DNA of 64,000 bases from Tillus elongatus. Its lineage: Eukaryota > Arthropoda > Insecta > Coleoptera > Cleridae. The notes under the pieces are model-generated. The model did no database searches. It had not been told where the DNA came from and saw nothing but the letters and a program-made list of their open reading frames with translations. The position numbers and the translations under genes were made by a program. The stretch covers positions 165,814,118 to 165,878,117 of the forward strand of contig OZ023265.1 in assembly GCA_964006375.1 (NCBI GenBank), given 5' to 3'. Below are positions 12,834 to 28,140 of the stretch, one piece after another; position 1 is the stretch's first letter, and each line of letters starts with the position of its first letter.

Positions 12834-13775
12834 AGATTTTTTTTCTTACAAACATGCATCATATTTCGATAACTAATGCAAAAATTCAATAATATAAGGG
12901 TGTTCGAAAAGAACAATTGTAGGGATCACCAACGACTTATGGACCACCATGGGATTGTCAACATATTTTTATAAGATGCAGCTTAAGACACCCTATAATT
13001 AACGTATACAATTTTTTCTCGTATCTTGTATAACAACAATTATATTCAGCTTTACCGTAGAAATGCAACACTCTGTATATATGTAAACAGATAAAAACTG
13101 AAAGTAAACCCGGATATGGATTCTAGGAGGCCTAGTTTGCGCTCATTTGAAGATATCTTTTTAAAATCCAAAAGTCGGTGTCTCCTCATTAACGATTTTT
13201 TCTACGAAATTAGCTAAAAATTCTAGACCGTTCAACCAAAAACTTAACAAAACCTACAGCCAAAGCATCAACTTAGAAAAGAGAGCAAAGAGAGCGTCTA
13301 TTTGAAATGATTTTTCTGTAAATATTTTAGTAAAATGAAGGACAATGACGTTTGAAGCGGAAACTTAAGGCTTTGCAGAACACTCTTCTTGAGCCTTTTT
13401 TTTTACGTAATCCAAATTTGTTTCAGGTTCTTTGCCTCAATGTTGCGAATTTTAACGTTTCAAATCGCGACTTTGACGTTTTGTGGAAAACCCCCTTTTT
13501 TTTCTTTAAATGCCTATAACGTTTTTGTCTTTTAACTAACAGACCTAAATTACGTATGTGGGTCTCTATTTGTAATACACGTACCAAATTTGGTTGCCCT
13601 TACTTTGTTATTTCCGAAGATAAAAAAAAATTCCGAAAGAAAACGCAACATTTTCCGGGAAAGCCTGTGCCGGTTTTCCTGGCTAACGAACTTATCCAAG
13701 CCACTTACAAAAGGAAGGTAATCACCAATCTTGATCAAAATCGGACCATTATTTTTTGATATCGATGTGACATCT

Positions 13776-13894
<119 letters not shown>

Positions 13895-14194
13895 ACCATA
13901 TAAAAATTGAAAGTGCCCTGGGATATGGGTTCTACGGGTCCTCGTTTGCGCTCTTTTGAAGAAATTTTTGCAAAATTCAACATTCGGGATCTCCTCATTG
14001 GTGAATTTTTTAAAGAAAATTCACAAAAAATCGCTAAGTACCTAGTCACGTAATCTAATCAGTTATTAGATATAAACTAAAGGACCTGTGCGGTGGTCAA
14101 AATTCGATATATTAAAGCTCAGCTCAGAACTGGCACGAACCGGGGGAATTCGAGTGATTAATTAAAGCAAAGCATTCTTTAATCTATTTGAACT

Positions 14195-14500
<306 letters not shown>

Positions 14501-14598
14501 CTCAGATCAGATTTTTCGAAAGAAAACACAATTTTCCGGGAAAACCTGAGCCGATTTTCCTCTAAAACCCATATCAGGGGTCAGTTTCATTTTTATAT

Positions 14599-14600
<2 letters not shown>

Positions 14601-14672
<72 letters not shown>
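14601..14672. repeat. (TA)n microsatellite 7
   Basis: Abuts the 3' tail of the LINE at 14673-17364. Confidence 0.97.
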
Positions 14673-14676
<4 letters not shown>

Positions 14677-17357
14677 TATTTATTTATTTCCCATACATAC
14701 AATAATACTTACTGACTAATATTAAGAACAGTAGCACGTAAGTTCAGAAGAACTTGTATGTGCTGAAAAACTCCTCCTACATATTCTACAGAGCAGTTGC
14801 ATGCATCTTTCCAGCTACAGTGCAACAGGACGTATCACGTCCGTATGATCCGGTTCTCCAATCTTATCTCTATTATTTACCATTAAATGATCTCTACAAT
14901 CAGCCGTGATTAAAGTCTACTCCCCTCTCATCACAATAAAAAGGAGGAAAGAGGAAGATCCGATATTTACAACAAATTACTAAACCACTTGTTTCCCGAT
15001 TCAATATATACCTACCCAATCACAATTGAAAATAACACTCACTTACCAAGTCAAATACCCACCAAGTCTCTCACGTACGCGCACTCACACTCACACATTC
15101 CCACACATCCACACTCTTTCATGTACATTCATTATCCAAATATATACACGCAGTATGAAAACATCATTCCCTCTTTTCCCGTATCACTTGCTCAAATGTT
15201 ACAAAGTTCTCAATTAAATGATTTAAAAGTTTTTTCCTAAACTTATAATTATCTTTCATTTTTTTAATCTCCAGTGGCACAAGATTAAGTAGCACTGGAC
15301 CAAGGTACGATACATAACGCTGTGAAATGTTCTTCCTACACGCCGCAGCCGTCATAAAATCAACCATTTTGCCCCTTGTACTGTAACCATGCGTTAACAA
15401 TTTCTGAAGGCTTATAGTTGTGTGCGTGTATTGTATGAGTGCCATTATGTACAATCCAGTGATATTGAGTACATTGGTTGCCTGGTTATACAACAAGTTA
15501 GTGGGATATTTAATCTCCTTGTTCAATATAGTCTTCATTATAAAGTTCTGTGTGATGCGTAGAGGATTCATGTAAGTGTCATATGCCGATCCCCAACACG
15601 ATATTCCATACCTCAAAATTGACTGGACCAGGCTATCATACGTCAGAAGCAAAATCCCTTGACTTAAGATGCCTCGTAGAATATAAAAAATATGTACAAA
15701 TTTCCTGAGCCTTTTGTTCAGGGTTTCAAGATGACAATTCCATTTTAGATGCTGGTCTATGATGATCCCCAGATACTTCACGTTAGTCTCGCACTTGATT
15801 ATTTCATCTTTCACTCGTATTACGGGAACAATGTGCGGGAGACCCACCCTCGTAGGTGAAAAAGTGATAACCTTCGACTTCTTTGCGCTCAGATTTAGAT
15901 TGTTAGAAGCCAAAGACGCAACAAGGTCTTGAAAAATATTAGAACTGCACACAACAGCCTCGCTCCAGGTATTTGCACCATACATCATCACAATATCATC
16001 CGCATAAGCTACAAGATCGCAGCGGGTCTCAAATTTCTCAAGGATGTCATTTATGTAAATCAAAAACAGTATGGGCCCCAGTATAGACCCCTGAGGAACC
16101 CCACATTTTATTACTTGTGGATTACTTAGAACATTACCTATTTTTACTACCTGCTGTCGGTTGTTCAAGTAGTTCCCAATTAAAGTGAGGCCTACACCCC
16201 TTACACCCACCCGGTCCAGTTTTTGCATCAGTATGTCGTGGCTCACCGTATCAAATGCCTTATGAAGGTCTAAAAATATTCCAACTGTTTTTAAATCTTT
16301 ATCAAAATTAGTCAACACCTTCGAGCAAAGTTTGTGTAGGGCCTGTTCGGTAGAATAGTTTTCCCTGAAGCCAAACTGATTAATAGATATTAAGTTATTT
16401 TTATTGAAATACTCAGTAAGTCGTAAATAAAGAGCTTTCTCAAATATTTTGGCCAGCGTGTTAAGTAAGCTTATGGGGCGATAGTTGGCGGGGTCAATTC
16501 GACTTCCTGTTTTAAATATGGGCGAAACTACAGATATCTTAAACTGCTCGGGCACCAAACCTGTTTCAAAAATTCTGTTTATTATGTGAACGATTGGTTC
16601 AACCAAAAAAAGATGACTAACCTGGAAAAGCCTACCACCCAATCCGTCCATGCCAGGTGCAGATCTTGCCTTTAATTTACCAATTATAATAGTAATTTCA
16701 CTACCAGAAACAGGGCGGAGGAAATACGAACTGGCGCCTGATCTTGCAGTCTGATAATGCACCGTTTGTGTACCAACATTAGAATCCTCAGCACCCACTG
16801 ACACAAAATACCTGTTGAAAATATTTGCTATTTGTTTCTTATCTCGTACCACTTCATTGTCGCTTATTCTCACGGCTTCAATTCTTCCCTGGTCTTTACC
16901 TCTGCCCAATGCAACGTCTGAAATAATATTCCATATTTTCCTGATATCTTTTCCTGCATTCACGACCCTACCTTTATAGTAATTACTCTTGGTAATCTTT
17001 ATTAAATTAGTCAACTTGTTTTTATAGACTTTATATTCCAGTTCCAGTTGCCTATTATTCCTGTCATTAAGCCACTTAATTTTTAATTTGTCTCTAGTTT
17101 TAAGTGATGCAACAAGACCATTCGTTATCCATGGGCTTTTCTTTCTAGTTTTATTAATAGGTAATACAACCTTTGACTTCTGTATTATAGTACTTAGTTT
17201 ATTTACAAACCCATCCACAGCACCCTGCACATCTTCACAATAAATAATATCATCCCACTCTGTTGTTTCCAAGTTTTTTAAGTATTCTACCTCATCTATT
17301 CTTTGGTACGTGCCGTTTCCATCACTCGCACTAGCAATGTTAGTTTCATCAGGGTGA

Positions 17358-17364
<7 letters not shown>
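14673..17364 (-). mobile_element. 5'-truncated LINE (non-LTR retrotransposon)
   Basis: Minus-strand element lying between two TA arrays. The 3' end is a short (AAAT)n tail (14674-14688 on the minus strand). About 480 bases of 3' untranslated sequence separate it from the ORF. The ORF stays open upstream to about 17352, where it is cut by the TA array at 17365-17439, so the endonuclease domain is missing. Both ends in TA suggest insertion into a TA array or later TA growth at its edges. Confidence 0.85.
15164..17350 (-). CDS. LINE ORF2 fragment: reverse transcriptase
   Basis: An open frame of more than 700 codons with no internal stop, truncated at its N-terminus. Counting from Leu/Met at 17272, RT motifs appear in order: SAPGMDGLGG (about 204), ANYRPISLLN (262), FLDLHKAFD (333), GVPQGSILGP (391), YADD (423-426, catalytic Asp pair) and VKYLGIIIDQHLKW (498). 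It copies its own RNA by target-primed reverse transcription in full-length relatives. RT looks intact, but the missing 5' part makes this copy inactive. The clade is likely within the CR1/Jockey-type radiation; I cannot settle it by eye. Confidence 0.9.
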   Translation of the reverse strand, partial: DETNIASASDGNGTYQRIDEVEYLKNLETTEWDDIIYCEDVQGAVDGFVNKLSTIIQKSKVVLPINKTRKKSPWITNGLVASLKTRDKLKIKWLNDRNNRQLELEYKVYKNKLTNLIKITKSNYYKGRVVNAGKDIRKIWNIISDVALGRGKDQGRIEAVRISDNEVVRDKKQIANIFNRYFVSVGAEDSNVGTQTVHYQTARSGASSYFLRPVSGSEITIIIGKLKARSAPGMDGLGGRLFQVSHLFLVEPIVHIINRIFETGLVPEQFKISVVSPIFKTGSRIDPANYRPISLLNTLAKIFEKALYLRLTEYFNKNNLISINQFGFRENYSTEQALHKLCSKVLTNFDKDLKTVGIFLDLHKAFDTVSHDILMQKLDRVGVRGVGLTLIGNYLNNRQQVVKIGNVLSNPQVIKCGVPQGSILGPILFLIYINDILEKFETRCDLVAYADDIVMMYGANTWSEAVVCSSNIFQDLVASLASNNLNLSAKKSKVITFSPTRVGLPHIVPVIRVKDEIIKCETNVKYLGIIIDQHLKWNCHLETLNKRLRKFVHIFYILRGILSQGILLLTYDSLVQSILRYGISCWGSAYDTYMNPLRITQNFIMKTILNKEIKYPTNLLYNQATNVLNITGLYIMALIQYTHTTISLQKLLTHGYSTRGKMVDFMTAAACRKNISQRYVSYLGPVLLNLVPLEIKKMKDNYKFRKKLLNHLIENFVTFEQVIREKRE

Positions 17365-17439
<75 letters not shown>
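17365..17439. repeat. (TA)n microsatellite 8
   Basis: Borders the truncated 5' end of the LINE. Confidence 0.98.
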
Positions 17440-17441
<2 letters not shown>

Positions 17442-17950
17442 CATACTAGGTTCTCGGGTTGAACCGCGTCCAGAATTTATTAAAACTCGACTTTTCGGCT
17501 ACTGTTTTGGAGCCATTTTCAAGAGGTAAAGGAAAAGGTAAGGACATGAACTCTAAGGCCTCAATCTGCCTACTCCTTAGAGCGGTGGACAAAGGTGGGA
17601 TGGGTTGTTGTTGCCCTAATTACGGGGCCTCAATCTGCCTGCTTCCCAAATCTCGCCGGAGATCGTCTCTAAGGTCTCAGCGTGTTCAACCCTAGGCCTA
17701 AGAGAGATTTCTCTTTGATTTAATTGTCTGATCATATTGTGTAATTCCAATGAATTTTTTAGCGAGTTTTTGTATGACAAATTCAATTAGGACGAGAAAC
17801 TTTTGAGACCTAATTCAATTTGAATAGGGCATCTGGTTGTTTGTTATTGCCCTAACTTAGTGAAACCGTTCCATAGTTAATACAGCCGTAGACTTTTCCC
17901 GTGGCTTCACAAGTGCTTGTTCTTTTCTGCAACCTATTTCAATTTTTACT
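17440..17950. other. unassigned segment
   Basis: Moderately GC-richer DNA with two near-copies of CTCAATCTGCCT (17571, 17630) and, at 17838-17920, the repeat TTAGTGAAACCGTTCC also at 7660 and 35295. No convincing gene; the frame at 17459-17695 has no recognisable domain. Confidence 0.4.
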
Positions 17951-17951
17951 T

Positions 17952-18270
17952 GACGCAGCAAGTGCGTTATGGTAGCGAATTTTCATTAAAGTTTCAAATT
18001 CCAATAGCTCAATTTGCTATTAACCAAACCTCGATTGGCCAGGAACCAGTTTTTTCGGGAACATTTTAAGTTTATTTTCGAAACATTTTTGTACATTTTT
18101 AAACAATAAAGCCATTTTGATGAAATATGGTACATTCTTTCTACTATATGGGTTTTACTGGTAACCAAATTTCATGCCTGCTTTCTTTAAAAAAAAAAGA
18201 AATATTTGTTATTAAAAACAACATATCTACCAAATTTCATCGAAATCGGTTAATTACTTTTTGAGTTATC

Positions 18271-18353
<83 letters not shown>

Positions 18354-18359
18354 ACATGT

Positions 18360-18437
<78 letters not shown>

Positions 18438-18443
18438 ACATGT

Positions 18444-18507
<64 letters not shown>

Positions 18508-18620
18508 TATGTAGGTTTTACTGAAAACCAAATTACATGCCTGCCTTCTTTAAAAAAAAGACATATTTGTTATTAAAAACATTTTTATGAAAAATTCACC
18601 ACTATAACGTTGCTGCGTCC
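17952..18620 (+). repeat. ~300-bp inverted-repeat unit interrupted by a TA array
   Basis: Left part 17952-18225 and right part 18507-18620 are the two ends of the unit. Between them sits a TCGGTTAATTACTTTTTGAG flank plus TA array. The right part starts the first copy of the tandem duplication. Confidence 0.7.
18272..18506. repeat. (TA)n microsatellite 9 with two GTATACATGTATAC interruptions
   Basis: The longest array in the window. The same palindromic interruption occurs at about 18349-18363 and 18433-18447, 84 bases apart, so a block has been duplicated inside the array. Confidence 0.97.
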
Positions 18621-19264
18621 AGATATTTATTTAAAAACAAATAGGTAGATATTTTGCACGCAATCACAAAAATAAATTGATATTAGTAATTATAAAATAC
18701 AAAGTAGTTGTCTAAAGTAATTAACTTTTAATAACAACAAAAGAGAAAAATTAGAATAAGTGACGCATCTACAAATATAAAATGTGTGTAAATGAACAAA
18801 TGGAAATGTTTATTATTAAAATTAGATCACTTAAATATTCCCACTGGAAGTAGGAAATCACAGTGAACGACGACATACCAACAATAATTACCTAGTAAAT
18901 ATTAGCACACATCCAGGTACGTAGCATCAAGAGACAACGTGCAAGTACATTCCACAAGCATTTCAACTGTCAGACTCATGACTAACTGAATGTTTTCATT
19001 GATATTTGGATGGTGGTCAATTGTGGAAATAAATTTAGGTCAAAGATTACTAGATAAGACTTTTTAATATAATGGTCATCAAGAGAACAAAACTCATAAT
19101 CTACATTCTTATTTAGACTCAACCTAGTCTTTGTTACAGTTCAATATTGAGCTTAATTGCTTTTAACGTATTTTCATTAAAACGATTTTGAAACTTTTCA
19201 AATATGTTTTCGAATGACTCCGAATTAGAGCTCCTAAAACCCAAATTAAAGTGCGTTTAAAATT

Positions 19265-19403
<139 letters not shown>

Positions 19404-19796
19404 ATAATGTGTGTGTATACAAATCCTAATATTTTTAAAATTGGTCCATAGGTAGAAATGGTTTTTTGAAAACGCTATATTTTTGTAAATATCAGAGTAA
19501 ATGGAATGGGACTTTACATGCGGCTAGAAATGGTGCAAATAAACATATGTTGTGAATTTTAAGTAATTTGGTACACAATATTTAGAGTTTTTTTCAAATT
19601 AAAAATAAAATCCCAAAGACATGCATTGAGACGACTTAGTGGTTAAAGTACAATACCTGACAGACAGAGTAGTTAACTGCCACGCGTAGATTGATTCATA
19701 CAACAGGTATAAACCATACATCAACGATAACCAAACTAAATATATACCAGGCAGAAAACATACTACCCGAACCAACAATCGTGTAATCTCGGCCGC

Positions 19797-19907
<111 letters not shown>

Positions 19908-20540
19908 AGTTTATTTCAATATAGGAAATCCTAATACATCAGCACCCCTTGTATTATATTGGTGAATGTCTCTGTTAAAAACCAGAAATGAATCGAAATA
20001 GGCTTGCAACAGATTCTTCGCAGTTTTAAAAACAAATATCATCATTAAATAGTACAGTCTATCTGCAACGCATTGCCAGTTCAAAGTCGCTAGCATCAAT
20101 TTTATAGGTGTATATCTGCTCACTTTTAAGACAATTCGCATTCCACGATTCTGCAGTTTCTGTAACACATTCAGAGAGTTCAGATCCATCACGTGAAGCA
20201 AGGTAGCACAGTAATCAAAATGAGGTTGTAACAGTGTGCGATACACCGTGATACTAGCATACACTGACAAATTGTGACTGTATCTGCTGAACAAAAATAA
20301 TTTTTTCCTTATTTTCTTGCTTATGTACTCAGAGTGACTCTTAAAGCTAAGTGCCTCATCCAAAAGAAAACCCAAATATTTCATTTCTTTTACACTATGG
20401 GAAATAACAGACGACGTGAAATTAAAAATCCAATCAATTATTATAAGCCACTATATTTGTAGCTTTATGAACGGCCTCAGATACAGTTTTAGCGCAGCAT
20501 AGATATATTATGCTGTCGCATTATATAGTACGAATGTAAA
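19908..20540 (-). pseudogene. LINE RT C-terminal fragment (copy A)
   Basis: Minus strand: MKYLGFLLDEALSFKSHSEY, then LQPHFDYCATLL and [10 protein letters not shown]. This is the post-catalytic part of a non-LTR RT. Upstream (to about 20540) the frame decays through the YADD region, where a stop interrupts. The 3' portion is deleted relative to copy B. Confidence 0.8.
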
Positions 20541-21673
20541 CAAAATCAAGCTAAGTCTGTATAAAAATGATTCTAAAATAGTTTCTTTTATCTTTAAACT
20601 TAAACATAAGACCGAAATAGTCGTGGGATGTGTTTCAATGGTAATTCTACTACTTGTTACGTATACTTTGAATATAATATCTCGGGCATGAAGCCGATCT
20701 AAGGTATCACATCTAAACAAAACGCTTTTTGACGTATACCCAGATGGCTCAAAGACGTGCCACTTGCCTCATAGGCAAAAGGTTAGGCTATCGGATCCAG
20801 TTCGATAAATGTATGTTTTTTTATGTTTTATTTTGACGTTTGGAGAAACAATAGTGCACAGATTTCATACATTTTGAACAAGATCTCATTTTTGTTTAAA
20901 ACACCTAAAAATAAGTTTGGCACCTTTGAAGCTGAAATTATAATTTTGTTGTTGTTGATGTTGAAAAAACGGTTTGATTAGGTTGTCTAAAATGAAATCA
21001 TACTGGCGAATAATAAGGAAAAATAACTGCTACGTTTATAATTTGGCAGATACTTTACTTTTCAAAATATGAAGTTTTCTTCTGAAAATATTATGTATAC
21101 CTTTAATGAAATTTGTAATAGAAGTTTCTTTTAAAGAGACTTACACTATCTACAGATATAGCAAAATTTAATTTTTTAGCTTCATAGAAAATTGAGTTTT
21201 GGGCATTTTTTCTCAAATGTAGTTAGAACGCAAGATTTTTTTGATAATAGAGAGATATCGATGGTAACACTTTCGTAAAATTCTTCAAATGTGCGCTTAC
21301 TAGGACCTCTAAAATCGATCCTCAAGATCTGTGCAGATTTAAAGTATTAACTTTACTAATATGCCGTATAGTAATAGTGTACAATTCTTATGAAAATTCG
21401 CTACTCTAACGCACTTGCTGCGTCGCGATTTTTTTTCCTTGTTATCTCTGCTGTACAGCATGTTGGTAAATGTCGACTCATCATTGGGATTTCTTATTGA
21501 GCGTTGATTGCAATAAAAAAAAATGTGATGGGTATCGTAAAAATGCACTTGGTCAAATAACTGGACTTAGTCGCTAATTGGTTTGGATTGCAAAAAATGT
21601 TAGGAGATAAAAAAATATGACGACCTATTTTATTTGTTCTATTATACAGGATGTTATTTTATTTTCGATAAAT
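20541..21673. other. unassigned duplicated DNA
   Basis: No gene seen. It includes right-block-like pieces (21230-21340) and a lone end of the inverted-repeat unit (21385-21424). It is repeated in copy B. Confidence 0.5.
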
Positions 21674-21687
21674 AAATAAGGTTGATA

Positions 21688-21840
21688 AGACTAGATGCAT
21701 TCTCGCAACAATTAGAACCGTAGACCGGTTTCGCTCTCATTAGAGCTCTTCAGTACGGCATACTAATTGTAGCAAAAATGCACCAAAAATAACACGGCTA
21801 TAGTATAGCCAGTCTTAAAACGTTCACCACTCACTTAGTG
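21688..21840 (-). mobile_element. 153-bp insertion with 14-bp target-site duplication
   Basis: Flanked by AAATAAGGTTGATA at 21674-21687 and 21841-21854. The paralogous site in copy B (around 25530) is empty with a single AAATAAGGTTGATA, proving an insertion. TSD length suggests LINE-machinery retroposition. The minus strand contains a hammerhead-like fold (see findings). No coding capacity. Confidence 0.85.
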
Positions 21841-22157
21841 AAATAAGGTTGATACCCATATCTACCTCCGCCACTAGTAAGTTTCTGAAGGTGATATATT
21901 TTTTTCATATCCACTGACATACGAAATATGTACACCTAATTTGGTTACGTTGCCTCCTACGGTTTAGACATTAAAAGTTCGGGATGCAGCAAGTGAGTTA
22001 TGGTAGAGAATTTCCATTAAATGCTTCAAATTTGAAAACCCAATTTTCTATGAACCTATAAAGTTAAATTTTGGCACGTAGTAAGGTCTTTCCCAGGGCC
22101 AACATATCTACCAAATTTCATCAAAATCGGTTAATTACTTTTTGAGTTATCGGTTGT

Positions 22158-22257
<100 letters not shown>

Positions 22258-23010
22258 TATGTAGGTTTTACTGAAAACCAAATTACATGCCTGCCTTCTT
22301 TAAAAAAAAAGACATATTTGTTATTAAAAACATTTTTATGAAAAATTCACCACTATAACGTTGCTGCGTCCAGATATTTATTTTAAAACAAATAGGTAGA
22401 TTATTTGCACGCAATCACAAAAATAAATTGATATTAGTAATTATAAAATACAAAGTAGTTCTCTAAAGTAATTAACTTTTAATAACAACACAAGAGAAGA
22501 ATTAGAATAAGTGACGCATCTGCAAATATAAAATGTGTGTAAATGATCAAGTGGAAATGTTTATTATTAAAATTAGATCACTTAAATATTCCCACTGGAA
22601 GTAGGAAATCACAGTAAACGACGACATACCAACAATAATTACCTAGTAAATATTAACACATACACAGGTACGTAGCATCAAGAGACAACGTGCAAGTACA
22701 TTCCACAAGCATTTCAACTGTCAGAATCATGACTAACTGAATGTTTTCATTGATATTTTGATGGTGGTCAATTGTGGAAATAAATTTAGGTCAAAGATTA
22801 CTAGATAAGACTTTTTAATATAATGGTCAAGAGAAGAAAACACAAAACTCATAATCTACATTCTTATTTAGACTCAACCTACTTTTTGTTACAGTTCAAT
22901 ACTGGGCTTAATTGCTTTTAACGTATTTTCATTAAAACGATTCTGAAACTTTTCAAATATGTTTTCAAATGACTCCGAATTAGAGCTCCTAAAACCCAAA
23001 TTAAAGTTCG

Positions 23011-23126
<116 letters not shown>

Positions 23127-23509
23127 TGTATACAAATCCTAATATTTTTAAAATTAGCCCATAAGTAGAAAGGGTTTTTTGAAAACGCTATATTTTTGTA
23201 AATATCAGAGTAAATGGAATGCGACTTTACATGCGGCTAGAAATGGTGCAAATAAACATATGTTGTGAATTTTAAGTAATTTGGTACCCAATATTTAGAG
23301 TTTTTTCCAAATTAAAAATAAAATCCCAAAGACATGCATTGAGACGACTTAGTGGTTAAAGTACAATACCTGACAGACAGAGTAGTTAACTGCCACGCGT
23401 AGATTGATTCATACAACAGGTATAAACCATACATCAACGATAACCAAACTAAATATATACCAGGCAGAAAACATACTACCCGAACCAACAATCGTGTAAT
23501 CTCGGCCGC

Positions 23510-23512
<3 letters not shown>

Positions 23513-23562
<50 letters not shown>
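23513..23562. repeat. (TA)n microsatellite 14
   Basis: Lies immediately past the AATAAACTT 3' end of a minus-strand LINE. Confidence 0.97.
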
Positions 23563-23564
<2 letters not shown>

Positions 23565-24400
23565 TTTATTTCAATATAGGAAATCCTAATACATACAAAC
23601 AAATTAACATTTATTCATACATGTGCTCTCAACATCAATAACTGAAAAAGTTTCCTCCTAAATAAACCCAATGTACCACAATTTCTTAAATCATCAGGTA
23701 AGCTGTTAAACTCGCTAATACCTCTAAAAAAACACTGACTTCATTGCTCCGCTTGTATAGGTTCTATATATGTGCAGACCATCAGCACCCCTTGTATTAT
23801 ATTGGTGAATGTCTCTGTTAAAAACCAGAAATAAATCGAAATAGGCTGGCAACAGATTCTTCGCAAGTTTAAAAACAAATATCATCGTTAAATAGTACAG
23901 TCTATCTGCAACGCATTGCCAGTTCAAAGTCGCTAGCATCAATTTTATAGGTGTATATCTGCTCACTTTTAAGACAATTCGCATTCCACGATTCTGCAGT
24001 TTCTGTAACACATTCAGAGAGTTCAGATCCATCACGTGAAGCAAGGTAGCACAGTAATCAAAATGAGGTTGTAACAGTGTGCGATACACCGTAATACTAG
24101 CATACACTGACAAATTGTGACTGAGTCTGCTGAACAAAAATAATTTTTTCCTTATTTTCTTGCTTATGTACTCAGAGTGACTCTTAAAGCTAAGTGCCTC
24201 ATCCGAAACAAAACCAAAATATTTCATTTCTTTTACATTATGGAAAATCACAGACGACATGAAATTAAAAATCCAACAATTATTATAAGCCACTATATTT
24301 GTAGCTTTATGAACGGCCTCTGATACAGTTTTAGCGCAGCATAGATATATTATGCTGTGGCATAATATAGTACGAATGTAAACAAAATCAAGCTAAGTCT
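23563..24400 (-). pseudogene. LINE RT C-terminal fragment with 3' end (copy B)
   Basis: Minus strand: IYLCCAKTVSEAVHKATN (just after the catalytic motif), MKYFGFVSDEALSFKSH, LQPHFDYCATLL, NTRGADGLHIY, RGISEFNSLPDDLRN-like end. The 3' untranslated end carries AATAAA close to the junction with the TA array. The region equivalent to YADD is disrupted by a stop. Confidence 0.82.
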
Positions 24401-25689
24401 GTATAAAAATGATTCTAAAATAGTTTCTTTTATCTTTAAACTTAAACATAAGACCGAAACAGTCGTGGGATGTGTTTCAATGGTAATTCTACTAATTGTT
24501 ACGTATACTTTGAATATAATATTCCGGGCATGAAGCCGAGCTAAGGTATCACACCTAAACAGAACGTTTTTTGACGTATACCCAGATGGCTTAGAGACGA
24601 GCCACTTGCCTCATAGGCAGAAGGTTACGCGATCGAATCCAGTTCGATAAATGTATATTTTTTCATGTTTTATTTTGACGTTTGGAGAAACAATAGTGCA
24701 CAGATTTCATACATTTTGAACAAGATCTCATTTTTGTTTAAAACCCCTAAAAATAAGTTTGGCACCTTTGAGGCTGAAATTATAATTTTGTTGTTGTTGA
24801 TATTGAAAAAACGGTTTGATTAGGTTGTCTAAAATGAAATCATACTGGCGATTAATAAGGAAAGATAACTGCTACGTTTATAATTTGGCAGATACTTTAC
24901 TTTTCAAAATATGAATTAAGTTTTCTTCTGAAAATATTCTGTATACCTTTAATGAAATTTCTAATAGAAGTTTCTTTTAAAGAGACTTACACTATCTACA
25001 GATATATCAAAATTTAATTCTTTAGCTTCATAGAAAATTGAGTTTTGGACATTTTTTCTCAAAAGTAGTTAGAACGCAAGATTTTTTTGATAATAGAGAG
25101 ATATCGATGGTAACACTTTCGAAAGACTTCTTCAAATGTGCGCTTACTAGGACCTCTAAAATCGATCCTCAAGATCTGTGCAAATTTAAAGTATTAACTT
25201 TACTAATATGCCGTATAGTAATAGTGTACAATTCTTATGAAAATTCGCTACTATAACGCACTTGCTGCGTCGCGATTTTTTTTTCCTTGTTATCTCTGCT
25301 GTACACCATGTTGGTAAATGTCGCCTCATCATTGGGATTTCTTATTGAGCGTTGATTGCAATAAATAAATGTGATGAGTATCGTAAAAATGCACTTGGTC
25401 AAATAACTAAACTTAGTCGCTAATTGGTTTGGATTGCAAAAAATGTTAGGAGATAAAAAAATATGACGACCTATTTTATTTGTTCTATTATACAGAATGT
25501 TATTTTATTTTCGATAAATAAATAAGGTTGATACCCATATCTACCTCCGCCACTAGTAAGTTTCTAAAGGTGATATATTGTTTTCATATCCACTGACATA
25601 CAAAATATGTACACCTAATTTGGTTACATTGTCCCCTACGGTTTAGACATTAAAAGTTCGGGACGCAGCAAGTGAGTTATGGTAACGAA

Positions 25690-25969
25690 TTTTCATTAGA
25701 TGCTTCAAATTTGAAAACTCAGTTTTCTATGAACCTATAAAGTTGAATTTTGGCACGTAGTAAGGCTTTCCCAGGGCCAACATATCTACCAAATTTCATC
25801 AAAATAGCTTTGTAATTTTTCGAGATAAATTTTTTTCTGGAAAGTTTTTTTTATCGGAAAAACTGGTCCGATCGGGCTGGCTAAGGAACTTATCCAAGCT
25901 ATTAATAAAAGAAGGGTACTTGCCCAGTTTCATCAAAATTGGTTAATTACTTTATGAGTTATCGGTTGG
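25690..25969 (+). repeat. (TA)n-core repeat, 5' flank segment
   Basis: Contains CTGGCTAAGGAACTTATCCA and TGAGTTATCGGTTGG before the TA array. Confidence 0.7.
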
Positions 25970-28119
<2,150 letters not shown>

Positions 28120-28122
28120 AAA

Positions 28123-28140
28123 TGGCGCCGCAACTAAAGG
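28123..28140 (+). promoter_or_regulatory. primer-binding-site-like sequence, with a second copy at 28276
   Basis: TGGCGCCGCAACT lies just after the 5' LTR. A second, TGGCGCCCAACAGTGG, lies about 155 bases on, inside a direct repeat of the surrounding AGCAAAATGGCGCC context. The second resembles a tRNA-Lys site more closely. Confidence 0.6.

Noticed and set aside
14989..15240. Plus-strand frames over the LINE 3' region
   Set aside because: They sit in the 3' untranslated region and over the end of the minus-strand RT frame; low complexity.
18272..18506. CRISPR-like or satellite array
   Set aside because: Simple TA repeat with two identical interruptions; no spacers, and the window is eukaryotic.
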